Made by a program: the position numbers and the translations under genes. A stretch of 38,584 nt of DNA, from assembly GCA_026004195.1 (NCBI GenBank), contig BPIQ01000004.1, positions 104,923 through 143,506 of the forward strand, in the 5' to 3' direction. Each line of letters opens with the position of its first letter. Within the stretch, counting starts at the first letter, position 1. This DNA is from Candidatus Binatia bacterium. GTDB taxonomy: Bacteria; Desulfobacterota; Binatia; HRBIN30; BPIQ01. Shown here piece by piece: positions 17,157 to 26,425 of the stretch. Below the pieces are notes generated by a model, which had not been told where the DNA came from, did no database searches, and saw only the letters and a list, made by a program, of their open reading frames with translations.

Positions 17157-17229
17157 GGGCAGGTAGCTCAGTCGGTAGAGCAAGGGACTGAAAATCCCTG
17201 TGTCGAGTGTTCGATTCACTCCCTGCCCA
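17157..17229 (+). tRNA. tRNA-Phe (anticodon GAA)
   Basis: A 73-base cloverleaf. The acceptor stem GGGCAGG pairs fully with CCTGCCC. The anticodon stem AGGGA/TCCCT encloses loop CTGAAAA with anticodon GAA, and the T arm GAGTG/CACTC encloses TTCGATT. The discriminator base is A, and the 3' CCA is not encoded (the genome reads CTT after A), so CCA must be added after transcription. No integrase or attachment-site duplication is visible next to it. Confidence 0.96.
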
Positions 17230-17318
17230 CTTCTTTCCCTCACCCTGTCGAATTCGCCCTTTTTTGGCGAGCCCGCCCATTGCAAAAGCTCCGCCTGCGG
17301 TCGTAGGGTGGGGCATCC

Positions 17319-20023
17319 ATGTCTCCGCCCGCCCGTGCGATCCGGACGCGGAACGGCACGTACGTCTTCGTCTCGGCCCTTCTCGTGGCCTTTTTGGCCT
17401 CTCGGGCCGGATCGGGCGACGACCCCGATCCCTGCCCCCGCCCGGCTGCTTCCGTCCTCCGAGCGGCCGACCGCGACTGCCCCTGTTCGTCCGCAGAGCG
17501 GGGGCGCCGTCGATGCACGTGGAAGCTTTTCAACGAGGCACGCCACCGGGGGCGACTCGACGACTCCTGCGCGCGAATGCTGTTCCTCGAAAGGGTCCGC
17601 TTTTCCTGCGGAGCAGCTGGTGCTCCCACGCGGGAACCCTCCACGCTGTTCGTCGATCCCGCAGGGCGCGCCGCATGGACGGAGCAGACCGGGTCCGACT
17701 GGTCCCTCCCCCGCCACTTCCGACGGAAGCGCGCCGAGCAGGGGGAAAAAAAGAGTCCGCCCCTACCTCGGAGCACCGCCTCCCCGGCCCGTCCCGCTAC
17801 GCCCGTTGTGGATCTTCCCGGAAGCTCCGTTGTCCCCAGGAGCCCCGGAAACGGCCGGCCCCGAGAGTTCGGCCACCTCGCCCTCCCTCCTCGAGGGCTT
17901 TCTTGCTCTGGCCGACGACAACACGGTGATCCCGCCCGACACGATGGGAGCGGCGGGCCCCGCCCCACCTCATGACCATGCTCAACTCGCAGGTGCGCAT
18001 CCAGTCGAAAAACGGTGCCGACCTCGGCACGGTCTCACTCGAGACATTCTGGACCGCGGGGACCGGCCTTTCCGGAGACCCCTTCGACCCGAAACTCGTG
18101 TACGACCACCTTTCGGGACGCTGGCTCGCCGTCGTCGACGCGAACCCCAACTCTGCCGACTCCCAGGTCTGGTTCGCCATCAGCGACACCGCCGACCCTA
18201 CGGGCACCTGGTCGTTCTATTCCTTTCCCGCGCACACGGGGGGCGGAGCGAAAACGTGGGCCGATTTTCCGGCGCTCGGGGTGAACGGCACCTGGATCGC
18301 GATCACCAACAACATGTTTCGCGTGAGCGGGTTTCCCACGTTCCGGGGGGCCAAAATGTGGGTGATCGACAAAGCAACCGCCCTTGCCGGTGGAACGCTG
18401 ACCGTCACCGTATTCCCGACGGGCTTCGACACCGCAGGGGGAGTCGACGGGTTCACCCTCCAGCCGGCCCTTACTTTCGACGTCTCGGAGCCGAAACTCT
18501 ACATCGTGGACAACAGCGGCTGGTCCTCGGGGGGCGTGTTTTTACTGCGCCTTTCCGAGATTTCGGGGACGGGACCTTCGCCGACGTGGGCTCCGGTCGG
18601 CGGGGGCCCTTTCCCCGGAACGGGTCTCTTCTTCGTCGAAAACGACTTCGATTTCTCCCAGATCGACGCGGCGCAGCTCGGAACGACGAAACGAATCGAA
18701 ACGAACGACCCGCGCATCCTGGCTGCCGTCTTCCGCCAGGCGCGGCTCTGGACCACGCACACCGGGGGGCTTCCCAAGGGCGCGGTCGACAGGACGGCCG
18801 TCCTCTGGTACGAGCTCGACCCGGCGCTCCTGCCGACCACCGGTGACCCGATCGTGCAGTCGGGAGTGGTGGACGGCGGGGTCGACGTGCACCACTTTTT
18901 CCCGAGCATTGCCGTCAACGGCGCCGGAGAGGTCGCCCTCGGGTTCTCGAGATCGGACCCCACCCGTCACGTCGAAGCCGTCTTCACGGGGAGGGCTCCG
19001 GAGGATCCGCCGGGAAGCCTCGGGGTCCTCTCCGTTCTCAAGCCCGGCGAGGATTCGTACGAGAAGGACTTCGGAAGCGGGCGGATCCGGTGGGGCGACT
19101 ACAGCGCCACGGGTCGTGGATCCGAGCAACGACCGCACGTTCTGGACCATCCAGGAGTTCGCCGCCCTGGACGTCGGACCGAACGCGAACGACGACCGAT
19201 GGGGGGACCTGGTGGGGCAAGCTTTCGTTCTCGGCCGAGGACACGCTCTTCGTGTGTTCGAGCGGTGGCGGAGCAAGCCGCCTCTACCGTGTCGACCCCC
19301 GCGACGGGTGCTGCCACGGTCGTGGGCGAGATGGGCATTTCCCGGTGCAGCGGACTTGCGGTGAGAAAGTCGACGGGCACCCTCTACGCGGTGGGGGAGA
19401 ACCCGGCGACGGGCACGAATGCTCTGTTCACGGTCAACGTGACGACAGGAGCCGCGACCCCGGTCGGGACGACGGGTGAGACAGGAATCGAAAGCTTCGA
19501 TGTCTTCGCGAAAACGAGCGACCTCGCGTTCCGTCCTTCGAACGAGGTTCTTTACGGCTTCGTCACCTCGATCGACAACATGGCGACGTACGACCTTGCC
19601 ACGGGTGCCGCGACGCTCCTCGGACCGCTCGGCTCCCCCGGAGCCCAGTTCGGCGGCGCCATTGCATTCGGCCCCTCGGGAACCCTTTTCCAGACGAACC
19701 ACGGAGGTCTCCATACCGTCGACCCCGACACGGGAGGCGTGACGTCCTACCGGAACCTCTCGTTCGACCCCTTCGGCTTTTCGGCGGGCTGTCCCGCACA
19801 CGATCCGCCGGACGACGTTGCCCGGTTGAACGCGATGGACTTCGCGACCGACGGAACACTCTACGGCGTTTTCAACTGTCGCTCGTTCGTGAATCCCGGG
19901 CCCGCCTACCTGGTGACCGTGGACACGACGAATCCGAGCTTCGCGCGCCTGACGGAAGTGGGGCCGATTCGCGACGGTGGATCGGACATTCCGGCCGACG
20001 GCCTCGCCGTCCTGCCGCCCTGA
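17319..20023 (+). pseudogene. Secreted repeat protein with several frame breaks (pseudogene or sequence errors)
   Basis: The ATG at 17319 begins a signal-peptide-like leader (TYVFVSALLVAFLA). Protein-like sequence then moves through reading frames, always by +1: probably at the G5A7 run 17741-17752; at the C runs 17958-17966 (ADDNTVIPPDTMGAAGP then HLMTMLNSQVRIQ); at GGG 19111-19113 (GDYSAT then VVDPSNDRTFWTIQEF); at the G6 run 19201-19206 (then TWWGKLSFSAEDTLF); and at the C5 run 19296-19300 (then ATGAATVVGEMG). Removing one base at each of the last four gives one continuous protein of about 680 residues from 17.9 kb to the stop. The C-terminal part has beta-propeller-like repeats (GTLYAVG, ATGAAT, GPSGTLF). 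Function unknown, probably extracellular. True decay and homopolymer sequencing errors fit equally. Confidence 0.75.
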
Positions 20024-20048
20024 GAGGCCGGCCGGACTCGTCCCCCCG

Positions 20049-20074
20049 GGGACGCGACGGAGCGCGTCCCTCCG
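20049..20074 (-). repeat. Family 1 repeat, 5' hairpin only
   Basis: Contains stem GGGACGCG / CGCGTCCC around loop CTCCGT (read on the - strand) plus the terminal CGGAG. The remainder of the unit is missing. Confidence 0.85.
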
Positions 20075-20104
20075 GGCGATACGCGGCGTTGCGGGCCCGT
20101 AATT

Positions 20105-20217
20105 CGGAGGGCCACGCTCTGTCGTGGCCGGGTGCGCGAATGGTATCGGCGATCCTCGACGACGTCCGACCGGCTGGTCCCCCCTATCCCCGGGACGCGA
20201 CGGAGCGCGTCCCTCCG
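20105..20217 (-). repeat. Family 1 repeat, complete unit with type B centre
   Basis: 113 bp. On the - strand it begins CGGAGGGAC with the 5' hairpin and ends in the 3' hairpin GGCCACG / CGTGGCC around ACAGAG, then CTCCG. Its central segment differs from type A and matches the partial unit at 31044-31134. Confidence 0.85.
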
Positions 20218-20223
20218 GGTCGT

Positions 20224-20314
20224 CCGTGTTCATTCGTGGCATCGGCCGCGATCGGACGCACGATGAAGGGTGTGTCCCGGCCCCCCCGGGGACGCGACGG
20301 AGCGCGTCCCTCCG
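20224..20314 (-). repeat. Family 1 repeat, type A, lacking the 3' hairpin
   Basis: Has the 5' hairpin at 20289-20310 and the type A centre (CCTTCATCGTGCGTCCGAT and GCCACGAATGAACACGG on the - strand), then stops before the 3' hairpin. It ends 14 bp from the stop of the acyl-CoA dehydrogenase gene. Confidence 0.85.
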
Positions 20315-20327
20315 GGGGTCGGCGTCG

Positions 20328-21446
20328 TCAGATTCCGAGCCGGTCCGCGAGCTTTTCCCTGTGGAACACCGGATCGCCGAAAAGAAGGGCGCTGCTCTTC
20401 GCCCGCTTGAAATAGAGGTGTGCGGGGTGCTCCCAGGTGAACCCCATCCCTCCGTGGATCTGGATCGTTTCGGCGGCTGCCCGGAAGTACGCCTCCGAAC
20501 AGTAGGACTTGGCCATGGCGGAGGCCGTGAGCAGCTCGTTCTCGTCCCCTTCGGCAGCCCGAAACGCGGCGTGGTAGGCCGCCGAGCGGGCGAACTCCAC
20601 CTCGACGAGCATGTCCGCGCACTTGTGCTTGATCGCCTGGAAAGAACCGATCGGCCTCCCGAACTGGATGCGGGTTTTCGCGTAGTCGGTCGACATCTCG
20701 AGGCAGCGCTGTGCTCCACCCACCTGTTCGGCCGAGAGGGCAACGAGCGTATGCGCCACGGTGCGCTCGAGCGCCTTTGCGAGGTCCCCATCCCGGTCGA
20801 TCCGCACCGCCGGCGTCTTCGAAAACTGGCACCGCGCGAGCTTGCGCGTGAGGTCGAGCGTCGGAAGGAGCGTGCGCCTGAGACCTTCGGCCTCTCCTTC
20901 CACCCGGAAAAGTCCGAGCCCGTCGTCGGTCCGGGCCACGACGAGCAGCACGTGAGCCACGTGGCCATCGAGGACGTAATCTTTCACGCCGTCGATGCTC
21001 CAGCTGTCTCCCCTGCGCACGGCCTCGGTTCGGACGAGCTCGGGATCCCAGAGAGCCTGCTTTTCCGTGAAAGCGAGCGTCGCCACGATCTCACCCGAGG
21101 CGATCCGGGGCAGAAGCTCCGCTTTCGCCTCTTCGGACGCGGCTTCGAGCAGCGCTCTCGCGGCGAGAACGGCGCTCGACAGGTACGGGGCGCAGAAGAG
21201 GACGCGACCCATTTCCTCCATCACGATCGCGAGCTCCACGGGCCCGAGCCCCGCGCCCCCCTGGGCTTCCGGCACGATCAACCCCTGGAGTCCCATCTGG
21301 CCGGCCATCTCGAGCCACACGTCCTCGTCGTAGCCGCGCTCGGTTTCCATCCACCGGCGTACCGCCGCTTCGGGCGACTTGTTCTCCAGAAAGCGCCGGA
21401 CCGTCTGTCGGAGTTCTTCGTGCTCTTCGGTAAAGGCAAAATCCAT
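20328..21446 (-). CDS. Acyl-CoA dehydrogenase, second subunit-like gene of a pair
   Basis: 372 residues, start ATG 21446. It has the all-helical N-terminal domain (FTEEHEELRQTVRRFL), a middle beta domain (LAFTEKQALWDP) and the C-terminal flavin domain (RIQFGRPIGSFQAIKHKCAD, then QIHGGMGFTWEHPAHLYFKR). The family oxidises acyl-CoA to 2-enoyl-CoA with FAD, passing electrons to ETF. It lies 10 bp after another acyl-CoA dehydrogenase; adjacent unequal ACAD genes often encode heterotetramers, as in actinobacterial steroid side-chain breakdown. Substrate cannot be read from sequence. Confidence 0.92.
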   Translation of the reverse strand: MDFAFTEEHEELRQTVRRFLENKSPEAAVRRWMETERGYDEDVWLEMAGQMGLQGLIVPEAQGGAGLGPVELAIVMEEMGRVLFCAPYLSSAVLAARALLEAASEEAKAELLPRIASGEIVATLAFTEKQALWDPELVRTEAVRRGDSWSIDGVKDYVLDGHVAHVLLVVARTDDGLGLFRVEGEAEGLRRTLLPTLDLTRKLARCQFSKTPAVRIDRDGDLAKALERTVAHTLVALSAEQVGGAQRCLEMSTDYAKTRIQFGRPIGSFQAIKHKCADMLVEVEFARSAAYHAAFRAAEGDENELLTASAMAKSYCSEAYFRAAAETIQIHGGMGFTWEHPAHLYFKRAKSSALLFGDPVFHREKLADRLGI

Positions 21447-21456
21447 CTCGTTGTCC

Positions 21457-22686
21457 TCAGCCGCTCCGCGGTACGTCTTTCCACGGAACTCCCTTGTCGA
21501 CCCGCGGTTCCTGGGGAAGGCCGAGCACCCGCTCGCCCAGGATGTTCCGCATGACTTCGGAAGTTCCCCCTTCGATCGAGTTCGCCCGCGACCGCAGGAA
21601 CTGGTACTTGGCGAGCGAAAGGGCGTCTCCCCGTCCGAAACCCGTGGGGCGACGACGTTCGTAGCCGGCTTCGTAGACGAGTCCTTCGGCGCCGAGCACG
21701 TCGAGGCCGCATTCCCAGATTCTCTTGTAGAGCTCGGCTTGCGCGAGCTTCCCCACCGAACCCTCGGGACCCGGATGACCCGACTTCTGGGCGGCTCGAG
21801 CCCGGAGCGCCGTGAGCCGCAAGAGCTCGGACTCGATGTAAAGCTGCGTGATGTGGTCCCGGAGGACGGCCCGCCGTGCCGGAGAGAGGGAATCCCGGCC
21901 CCGCTCCTGCCAGAGCTGCACGAGGACGGCGATCGGTCCCCCTCCCTTGCGGGAAGAACCACCGCCGAGAGCCGTCCGCTCGTTCATGAGCGTGGTGATG
22001 GCCACCTTCCAGCCCTCGCCTTCCTTTCCGAGCATGTAGCGGTGCGGAATGCGGACGTCGTTCAGGAACACCTCGTTGAACTCGGCTTCGCCCGTGATCT
22101 GGTAGAGCGGTCTCACTTCGACGCCCGGGCTTTTCATGTCGAGCAGGAAGTAGGAAAGCCCTTCGTGCTTGGGAACGTCGGGGTTCGTCCTCGCGAGCAA
22201 CATGCCCCACTTCGCCACGTGCGCGAGAGTCGTCCATACTTTCTGGCCGTTCACGATCCAGTCGTCTCCGTCCCGGACGGCCCGCGTCGCGAGCCCGGCC
22301 ACGTCCGAGCCGGCCCCCGGTTCGCTGAAAAGCTGGCACCAGATGTCCTCGCCCGTGAAGATTCGGCGCAGAAGCGGTTTTTTGAGCTCCTCGGGGCCGT
22401 ACGCGAGGAGCGTCGGCGCTCCCATCCCGATGCCGATCGGGTTGACCATCAGGTCCTCGTAGACCCTTTTCGCGTGCTTACGGAGCTCGTCGTTCACCAC
22501 GGCCTGCATCTTCGGGCTGAGTCCGAGTCCGCCGAGCCCTTCGGGAAAGTGCACCCACGCAAGGCCGTGGTCGAACTGCGCGCCCCGAAAGGTGAACTGA
22601 TCCACTTCGTCGGGGTGGGCTTCGTCGAGCAGCGCGCGCACTCTTTCGCGCAGTTCCTCTTCGCTCATCGTCCTCTGGGGGGCCAT
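21457..22686 (-). CDS. Acyl-CoA dehydrogenase, first gene of a pair
   Basis: 409 residues from ATG 22686. It shows WCQLFSEPGAGSDVAGL (FAD/substrate loop), DWIVNGQKVWTTLAHVAKWG and, near the C-terminus, NSIEGGTSEVMRNILGERVL, whose Glu region is where many ACADs keep the catalytic base or a nearby residue. The next gene is also an ACAD, 10 bp away, suggesting a shared complex. Neighbours upstream encode a 2-oxoacid dehydrogenase, so the block may break down branched or cyclic acids; that link is inference. Confidence 0.93.
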   Translation of the reverse strand: MAPQRTMSEEELRERVRALLDEAHPDEVDQFTFRGAQFDHGLAWVHFPEGLGGLGLSPKMQAVVNDELRKHAKRVYEDLMVNPIGIGMGAPTLLAYGPEELKKPLLRRIFTGEDIWCQLFSEPGAGSDVAGLATRAVRDGDDWIVNGQKVWTTLAHVAKWGMLLARTNPDVPKHEGLSYFLLDMKSPGVEVRPLYQITGEAEFNEVFLNDVRIPHRYMLGKEGEGWKVAITTLMNERTALGGGSSRKGGGPIAVLVQLWQERGRDSLSPARRAVLRDHITQLYIESELLRLTALRARAAQKSGHPGPEGSVGKLAQAELYKRIWECGLDVLGAEGLVYEAGYERRRPTGFGRGDALSLAKYQFLRSRANSIEGGTSEVMRNILGERVLGLPQEPRVDKGVPWKDVPRSG

Positions 22687-22751
22687 GGGCGAGCCTCCTT
22701 TCGTCGTCCCACTTGGCCACGCTGGCCCCGCTCATGCAAGCAAGCGGGTGC

Positions 22752-24041
22752 TCAGGTGCCTGCGGCCCACGCGAGGTGGATCCGGAGCTCTTCGGCCAGC
22801 CGCCGAGGCTCTTCGAAAAGAAGGCCGTGGCCGGCCCCCGGGAGGACGACGCATCGCGCGCGCGGCAGAAGGGAAGCGAGCCTCGGTCCCTCCGGAACGA
22901 GGAGGTCCTCGCTCCCGCACACGACGGTCGCGGGAATCCCGAGAGCTTTCCAGTCGAGGTCCGCCCGCCACGCGAGAATTCCTGCTTCGTAACGCCGCAA
23001 CACCGCCGGTGGCGTACGGGCGAGAAGGCGGGGGAGGCTCCGCTCGGCACGCTGGCGACGGCCCGGGTCCTCGAGAAAGGCAGGTCCGAAAAGCCACGGG
23101 ACGAGCGCCGCCGCGAGCACCGCCGGGTCTCCGCCCGCGAGATCGCACCAGAGACGGAGGACGGCACGCAAGCGGGGGTCGGGCTCGAAGAGGGGCGCCA
23201 CGAGGAAGAGCGAACGGACGAGGTCGGGACGGAGAGCAGCGAGAGCGAGCGAGACCGCGGCACCGAGGCTCGTGCCCACCAGGTGGGTGGCTTCTCGGAG
23301 AAGCCCGGCCACGTCGCGGGCCAGGTCCTCGACGGCGTAGACGTCCTGCGGGGGAGACTCCGACCGCCCGACTCCCCGGGGATTCACGGCACGCACCTCG
23401 TACCCCCCGCCGAGCGCTTCGAGGAGGGCGGAAAACACCGAGGCGTCGGTACCGAATCCCGGGAGGCACAACACGGGCTCCCCCTGCCCCTCGGAAAAAA
23501 CCTCGAGGCACACCCGCTCCTCTCGGCGGTTTTCTCCGGCGGGGGCCGACACCCGGGGGGCGCGTGCTTCGACGTCCTCTTTCGTCACCCGCCCGCCGGG
23601 CCCGCTTCCGGGGATACCCTCGAGCTCGACGCCGAGCTTTTTCGCCAGCGCCCGGGCAGCCGGCGTGGCAAGGATGCGCCGGCGGCCCTGCCCTGTCGTT
23701 CCTCCGGACCCCGCTTCGGCTTTTTCCCTCCCGGCCGGCGGCTCGGGCCCGGGTCGATAGCGCTCGCGGAACGATTCCGCGTCGAAAGATTCGTCGGCGC
23801 TTTCCGTGAGAACCCCGAGCAGCGTTCCGCAGGGAAGCGCGCGATCGGGATCGGCCGGGGCGTAAACGTGACGGAGGTAGCCGGAGCACGGAGCTTCGAT
23901 CTCGAACTCGGCTTTGTCCGACTCGACGACGAGCAGAACGGACCCCTTCTCCACGTACTCGCCTGGCCGGACTCTCCACTCGACGACCGCCCCCTCGGTC
24001 ATCGTCATGCCGAGCTTCGGCATGGCCACGGGAACCGGCAT
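22752..24041 (-). CDS. AcoC-like protein: lipoyl domain + E1/E3-binding domain + alpha/beta hydrolase
   Basis: 429 residues. The N-terminal lipoyl domain has Lys43 in VESDKAEFEIEAP. A peripheral-subunit-binding domain spans about 124-157 (ATPAARALAKKLG, GSGPGGRVTKEDV). From about 185 to the end is an alpha/beta hydrolase with nucleophile Ser258 (GTSLGA), a GSEDLLVP acid region and GAGHGLLFEE with the His. The usual E2 acyltransferase domain is absent, the architecture of AcoC in acetoin dehydrogenase complexes. I prefer ATG 24041, with GAGG just upstream and 4 bp after the E1 beta stop; an in-frame ATG at 24077 would add 12 residues inside E1 beta. Confidence 0.88.
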   Translation of the reverse strand: MPVPVAMPKLGMTMTEGAVVEWRVRPGEYVEKGSVLLVVESDKAEFEIEAPCSGYLRHVYAPADPDRALPCGTLLGVLTESADESFDAESFRERYRPGPEPPAGREKAEAGSGGTTGQGRRRILATPAARALAKKLGVELEGIPGSGPGGRVTKEDVEARAPRVSAPAGENRREERVCLEVFSEGQGEPVLCLPGFGTDASVFSALLEALGGGYEVRAVNPRGVGRSESPPQDVYAVEDLARDVAGLLREATHLVGTSLGAAVSLALAALRPDLVRSLFLVAPLFEPDPRLRAVLRLWCDLAGGDPAVLAAALVPWLFGPAFLEDPGRRQRAERSLPRLLARTPPAVLRRYEAGILAWRADLDWKALGIPATVVCGSEDLLVPEGPRLASLLPRARCVVLPGAGHGLLFEEPRRLAEELRIHLAWAAGT

Positions 24042-24045
24042 CGCC

Positions 24046-25050
24046 TCAGAGAATCTCCCGGACGGCGGCAACGACACGCTCGGCCGAGGGCAGGTAGGCC
24101 TGCTCCAGGACGCGGCTGAACGGGACGGGCGTGTGGGGTGCGGTCACTCTCTTGATCGGCGCGTCGAGAAAGTCGAAGCCGCGATCGACGCAAAGGGCGG
24201 CGATGTCGCTCGCGATTCCGCACCGCGGCGTGGCTTCGTCGACGACGACGAGGCGCCCGGTCTTCTCGAGCGTGGCAAGCACCGCTTCCTCGTCGAGGGG
24301 CTGCAGCGAGCGGAGGTCCAGAACTTCCGCGCTCACCCCTTCGGCCTCGAGACGCCCTGCGGCCTCGAGCGCCACTTTCACCATGGCGCCGAACGTCACG
24401 AGCGAAACGTCCCTTCCCTCGCGGACCAGCGAGGCGCTCCCGAGCGGGATCTCGTAGTCCCCTTCGGGAACCTCGGCGCGGTCGAAAAGAATCCCCTTGG
24501 GCTCGCAGAAAACCACGGGGTCGTCGTCCCGGATGGAAGCCAGAAGGAGCCCTTTCGCGTCTTTCGGGTTCGAGGGCACGACCGTCTTGAGGCCGGGGAT
24601 GCCAGCCGGAATCCAGTAGAGCGACTGCGAGTGCTGCGCCGCGGCCTGCATTCCCGCTCCCGTGACCGTCCGCACCGTGAGGGGGACCCGCGCTTTTCCC
24701 CCGAACATGTAACGGAGCTTGGCGGCCTGGTTGAGGAGCGGGTCGAGGCACACGCCGAGAAAATCGATGAACATGAGCTCGGCCACCGGCCTGAGCCCTG
24801 TTGCCGCCGCGCCGACGGCGGCTCCGAGAAGCGCCATCTCGCTGATCGGCGTGTCGAGCACGCGGCCGGGGAATTCTTTGACGAGCCCGCGCGTGGCACC
24901 CATGATGCCACCGACCTCGTCCGTTCCCTCTTCCTTGCGACTTCCGCCGCCGGCCACGTCCTCGCCCAGGATCACCACGTCGGGGTCGCTCCGCATCGCG
25001 ATGCGGAGCGCCTCGTTGATCGCCGAGACCGTCGTCAAGGTGCGAGCCAT
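24046..25050 (-). CDS. 2-oxoacid dehydrogenase E1 beta subunit (acetoin dehydrogenase-like)
   Basis: 334 residues. Transketolase-like pyrimidine domain at the N-terminus (VILGEDVAGGG, FPGRVLDTPISEMALLG) and a transketolase C-terminal domain (VTFGAMVKVALEAAG, LVVVDEATPRCG). With E1 alpha it decarboxylates the substrate using thiamine diphosphate and hands the acyl group to the lipoyl arm of the next gene. ATG 25050 is 2 bp after the E1 alpha stop. Because the E2 gene is AcoC-like, acetoin cleavage or a related 2-oxoacid reaction is a better guess than pyruvate oxidation. Confidence 0.92.
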   Translation of the reverse strand: MARTLTTVSAINEALRIAMRSDPDVVILGEDVAGGGSRKEEGTDEVGGIMGATRGLVKEFPGRVLDTPISEMALLGAAVGAAATGLRPVAELMFIDFLGVCLDPLLNQAAKLRYMFGGKARVPLTVRTVTGAGMQAAAQHSQSLYWIPAGIPGLKTVVPSNPKDAKGLLLASIRDDDPVVFCEPKGILFDRAEVPEGDYEIPLGSASLVREGRDVSLVTFGAMVKVALEAAGRLEAEGVSAEVLDLRSLQPLDEEAVLATLEKTGRLVVVDEATPRCGIASDIAALCVDRGFDFLDAPIKRVTAPHTPVPFSRVLEQAYLPSAERVVAAVREIL

Positions 25051-25052
25051 GG

Positions 25053-26030
25053 CTATCGACCTTTCGCGTAGACGTCCGTGTAGAGATCCTCGGGCTCGGG
25101 CCAGGGCGATGCCTCTGCCCAGGCCACGGCTTCCTCGACCTGCCGCTCCAGATCCGAGTCGACCCGTCTCAGGTCCTCTTCCCGCAAAAGCCCCCACTCT
25201 CCGACGACCCTCCGCTCGAACCGCGCGAGCGGATCGCGCTCCCGCCTCCAGCGCTCGGCTTCGTCCTTGGGACGGTAGACGAGCGAGTCCCCGACGTAGT
25301 GCCCCGTGTAACGGTAGGTCTTGCACTCGAGCAGCGTGGGACCTTCTCCCCTTCGGGCCCTCTCGACCGCGCGGCCGGCCTTCTCGTACACGTCGAAGAA
25401 GTCCATCCCGTCCGCGATCTCCGAAGCCATCGCGTACGAGGCGGCCCGCTCCGCGATGTCGCGCACCGGCACGGCGTACTCGGTCGGCGTGAACTCGGCG
25501 TATCCGTTGTTCTCGACGACGTAAACCGCGGGAAGCTTCCAGATCGAAGCGAGGTTCAAGGACTCGTGGAACTGACCCTGGTTCGTGGCACCGTCCCCGA
25601 AAAACGCGACCGCGACGGCGTCCGTGCTCTTGAGCTTCGCGGTGAGCGCCGCTCCCGTCGCCAGGGGGATCCCGGCGCCCACGATACCGTTGGCCCCGAG
25701 CATCCCTTTCTCCACGTCGGCGATGTGCATGGAGCCGCCCTTTCCCTTGCAAACGCCGGTGCGCTTTCCGAAAAGCTCCGCCATCATTTCCCGGATGTCG
25801 ACGCCCTTGGCGATCGAATGGCCGTGACCCCGATGCGTGGAAGCGACCCAGTCGCGCTCGGTGAGGTGCGCGCAGACCCCGACGGCCACGGCCTCTTCCC
25901 CGAGGTAGAGGTGGAGAAACCCCCCCAGTTTGCCCGCCAGGACGAGCTCCTGCAGCTTCTCCTCGAAGGTCCGCACGAGCCGCATCTTCCTGTACACTTC
26001 GATCAGCGCCTCCGGGTTCCACCCGTGCAT
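25053..26030 (-). CDS. 2-oxoacid dehydrogenase E1 alpha subunit (acetoin dehydrogenase-like)
   Basis: 325 residues. The thiamine diphosphate motif is seen as GDGATNQGQFHESLN from residue 145 and ends near VVENNGYAEFTP. STHRGHGHSIAKG and GKGGSMHIAD are also typical. ATG 26030 is preceded by GGGGTG. First gene of the three-gene complex. No dedicated E3 (lipoamide dehydrogenase) gene is in the window, so it would be supplied from elsewhere. Confidence 0.92.
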   Translation of the reverse strand: MHGWNPEALIEVYRKMRLVRTFEEKLQELVLAGKLGGFLHLYLGEEAVAVGVCAHLTERDWVASTHRGHGHSIAKGVDIREMMAELFGKRTGVCKGKGGSMHIADVEKGMLGANGIVGAGIPLATGAALTAKLKSTDAVAVAFFGDGATNQGQFHESLNLASIWKLPAVYVVENNGYAEFTPTEYAVPVRDIAERAASYAMASEIADGMDFFDVYEKAGRAVERARRGEGPTLLECKTYRYTGHYVGDSLVYRPKDEAERWRRERDPLARFERRVVGEWGLLREEDLRRVDSDLERQVEEAVAWAEASPWPEPEDLYTDVYAKGR

Positions 26031-26317
26031 CGGAGCACCCCCTTTCGCGCCCTTCCCTAGCCCGGAGGAGCGGGCTCTTGCAACGTGGGAAAACGAGCAC
26101 CCTCCCCACCCGAACGGCAGCACACCCTGCCTTTCGGAGCCGGCCAGCGCTCTCCGCGGCAACGCCGGAAAAGGCCGTGTGTGTGTCGGCCATCGGGGTG
26201 CCGGATCCGGGGGTCTCCGACCCCGTGCGAGGAGCGAGGCGAGCCACGCGCCGTCATTCGTGCCGCCTCTTGTCCCGGGGGATGACGAGCTCCGGGTCGG
26301 GCAAACACCCGTTTAGG

Positions 26318-26347
26318 TTGACGAGGCGAACCCGTCCGTGCTATCGG
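26318..26347 (+). promoter_or_regulatory. Possible promoter for the secreted lipase gene
   Basis: TTGACG at 26318-26323 followed after 18 bp by an extended -10-like TG-C-TATCGG (TATCGG at 26342-26347). It lies about 80 bp before the lipase start, in a 395-bp gap (26031-26425) where no gene, hairpin or repeat is otherwise seen. Confidence 0.4.
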
Positions 26348-26425
26348 GCCGCGCGATCGGGCCTCGGCGAGCCGAGGCTCGCCGGGCCCGGCGAGAACCA
26401 TCACGGACAGTCGGGAGGGGGGACC

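Noticed and set aside
17157-17229. tRNA-Phe as the attachment site of an integrated element
   Set aside because: No integrase gene, no direct repeat of the tRNA 3' end in the window, and flanking genes are ordinary.
17243-17265. Terminator after tRNA-Phe
   Set aside because: CGCC and GGCG flank a T-rich loop, but the T run is inside the loop and not after the stem, so it does not have terminator form.
26078-26425. N-terminal extension of the lipase gene upstream of 26426
   Set aside because: The frame is open, but a signal peptide and a strong ribosome site mark ATG 26426 as the start; the upstream translation is not protein-like.
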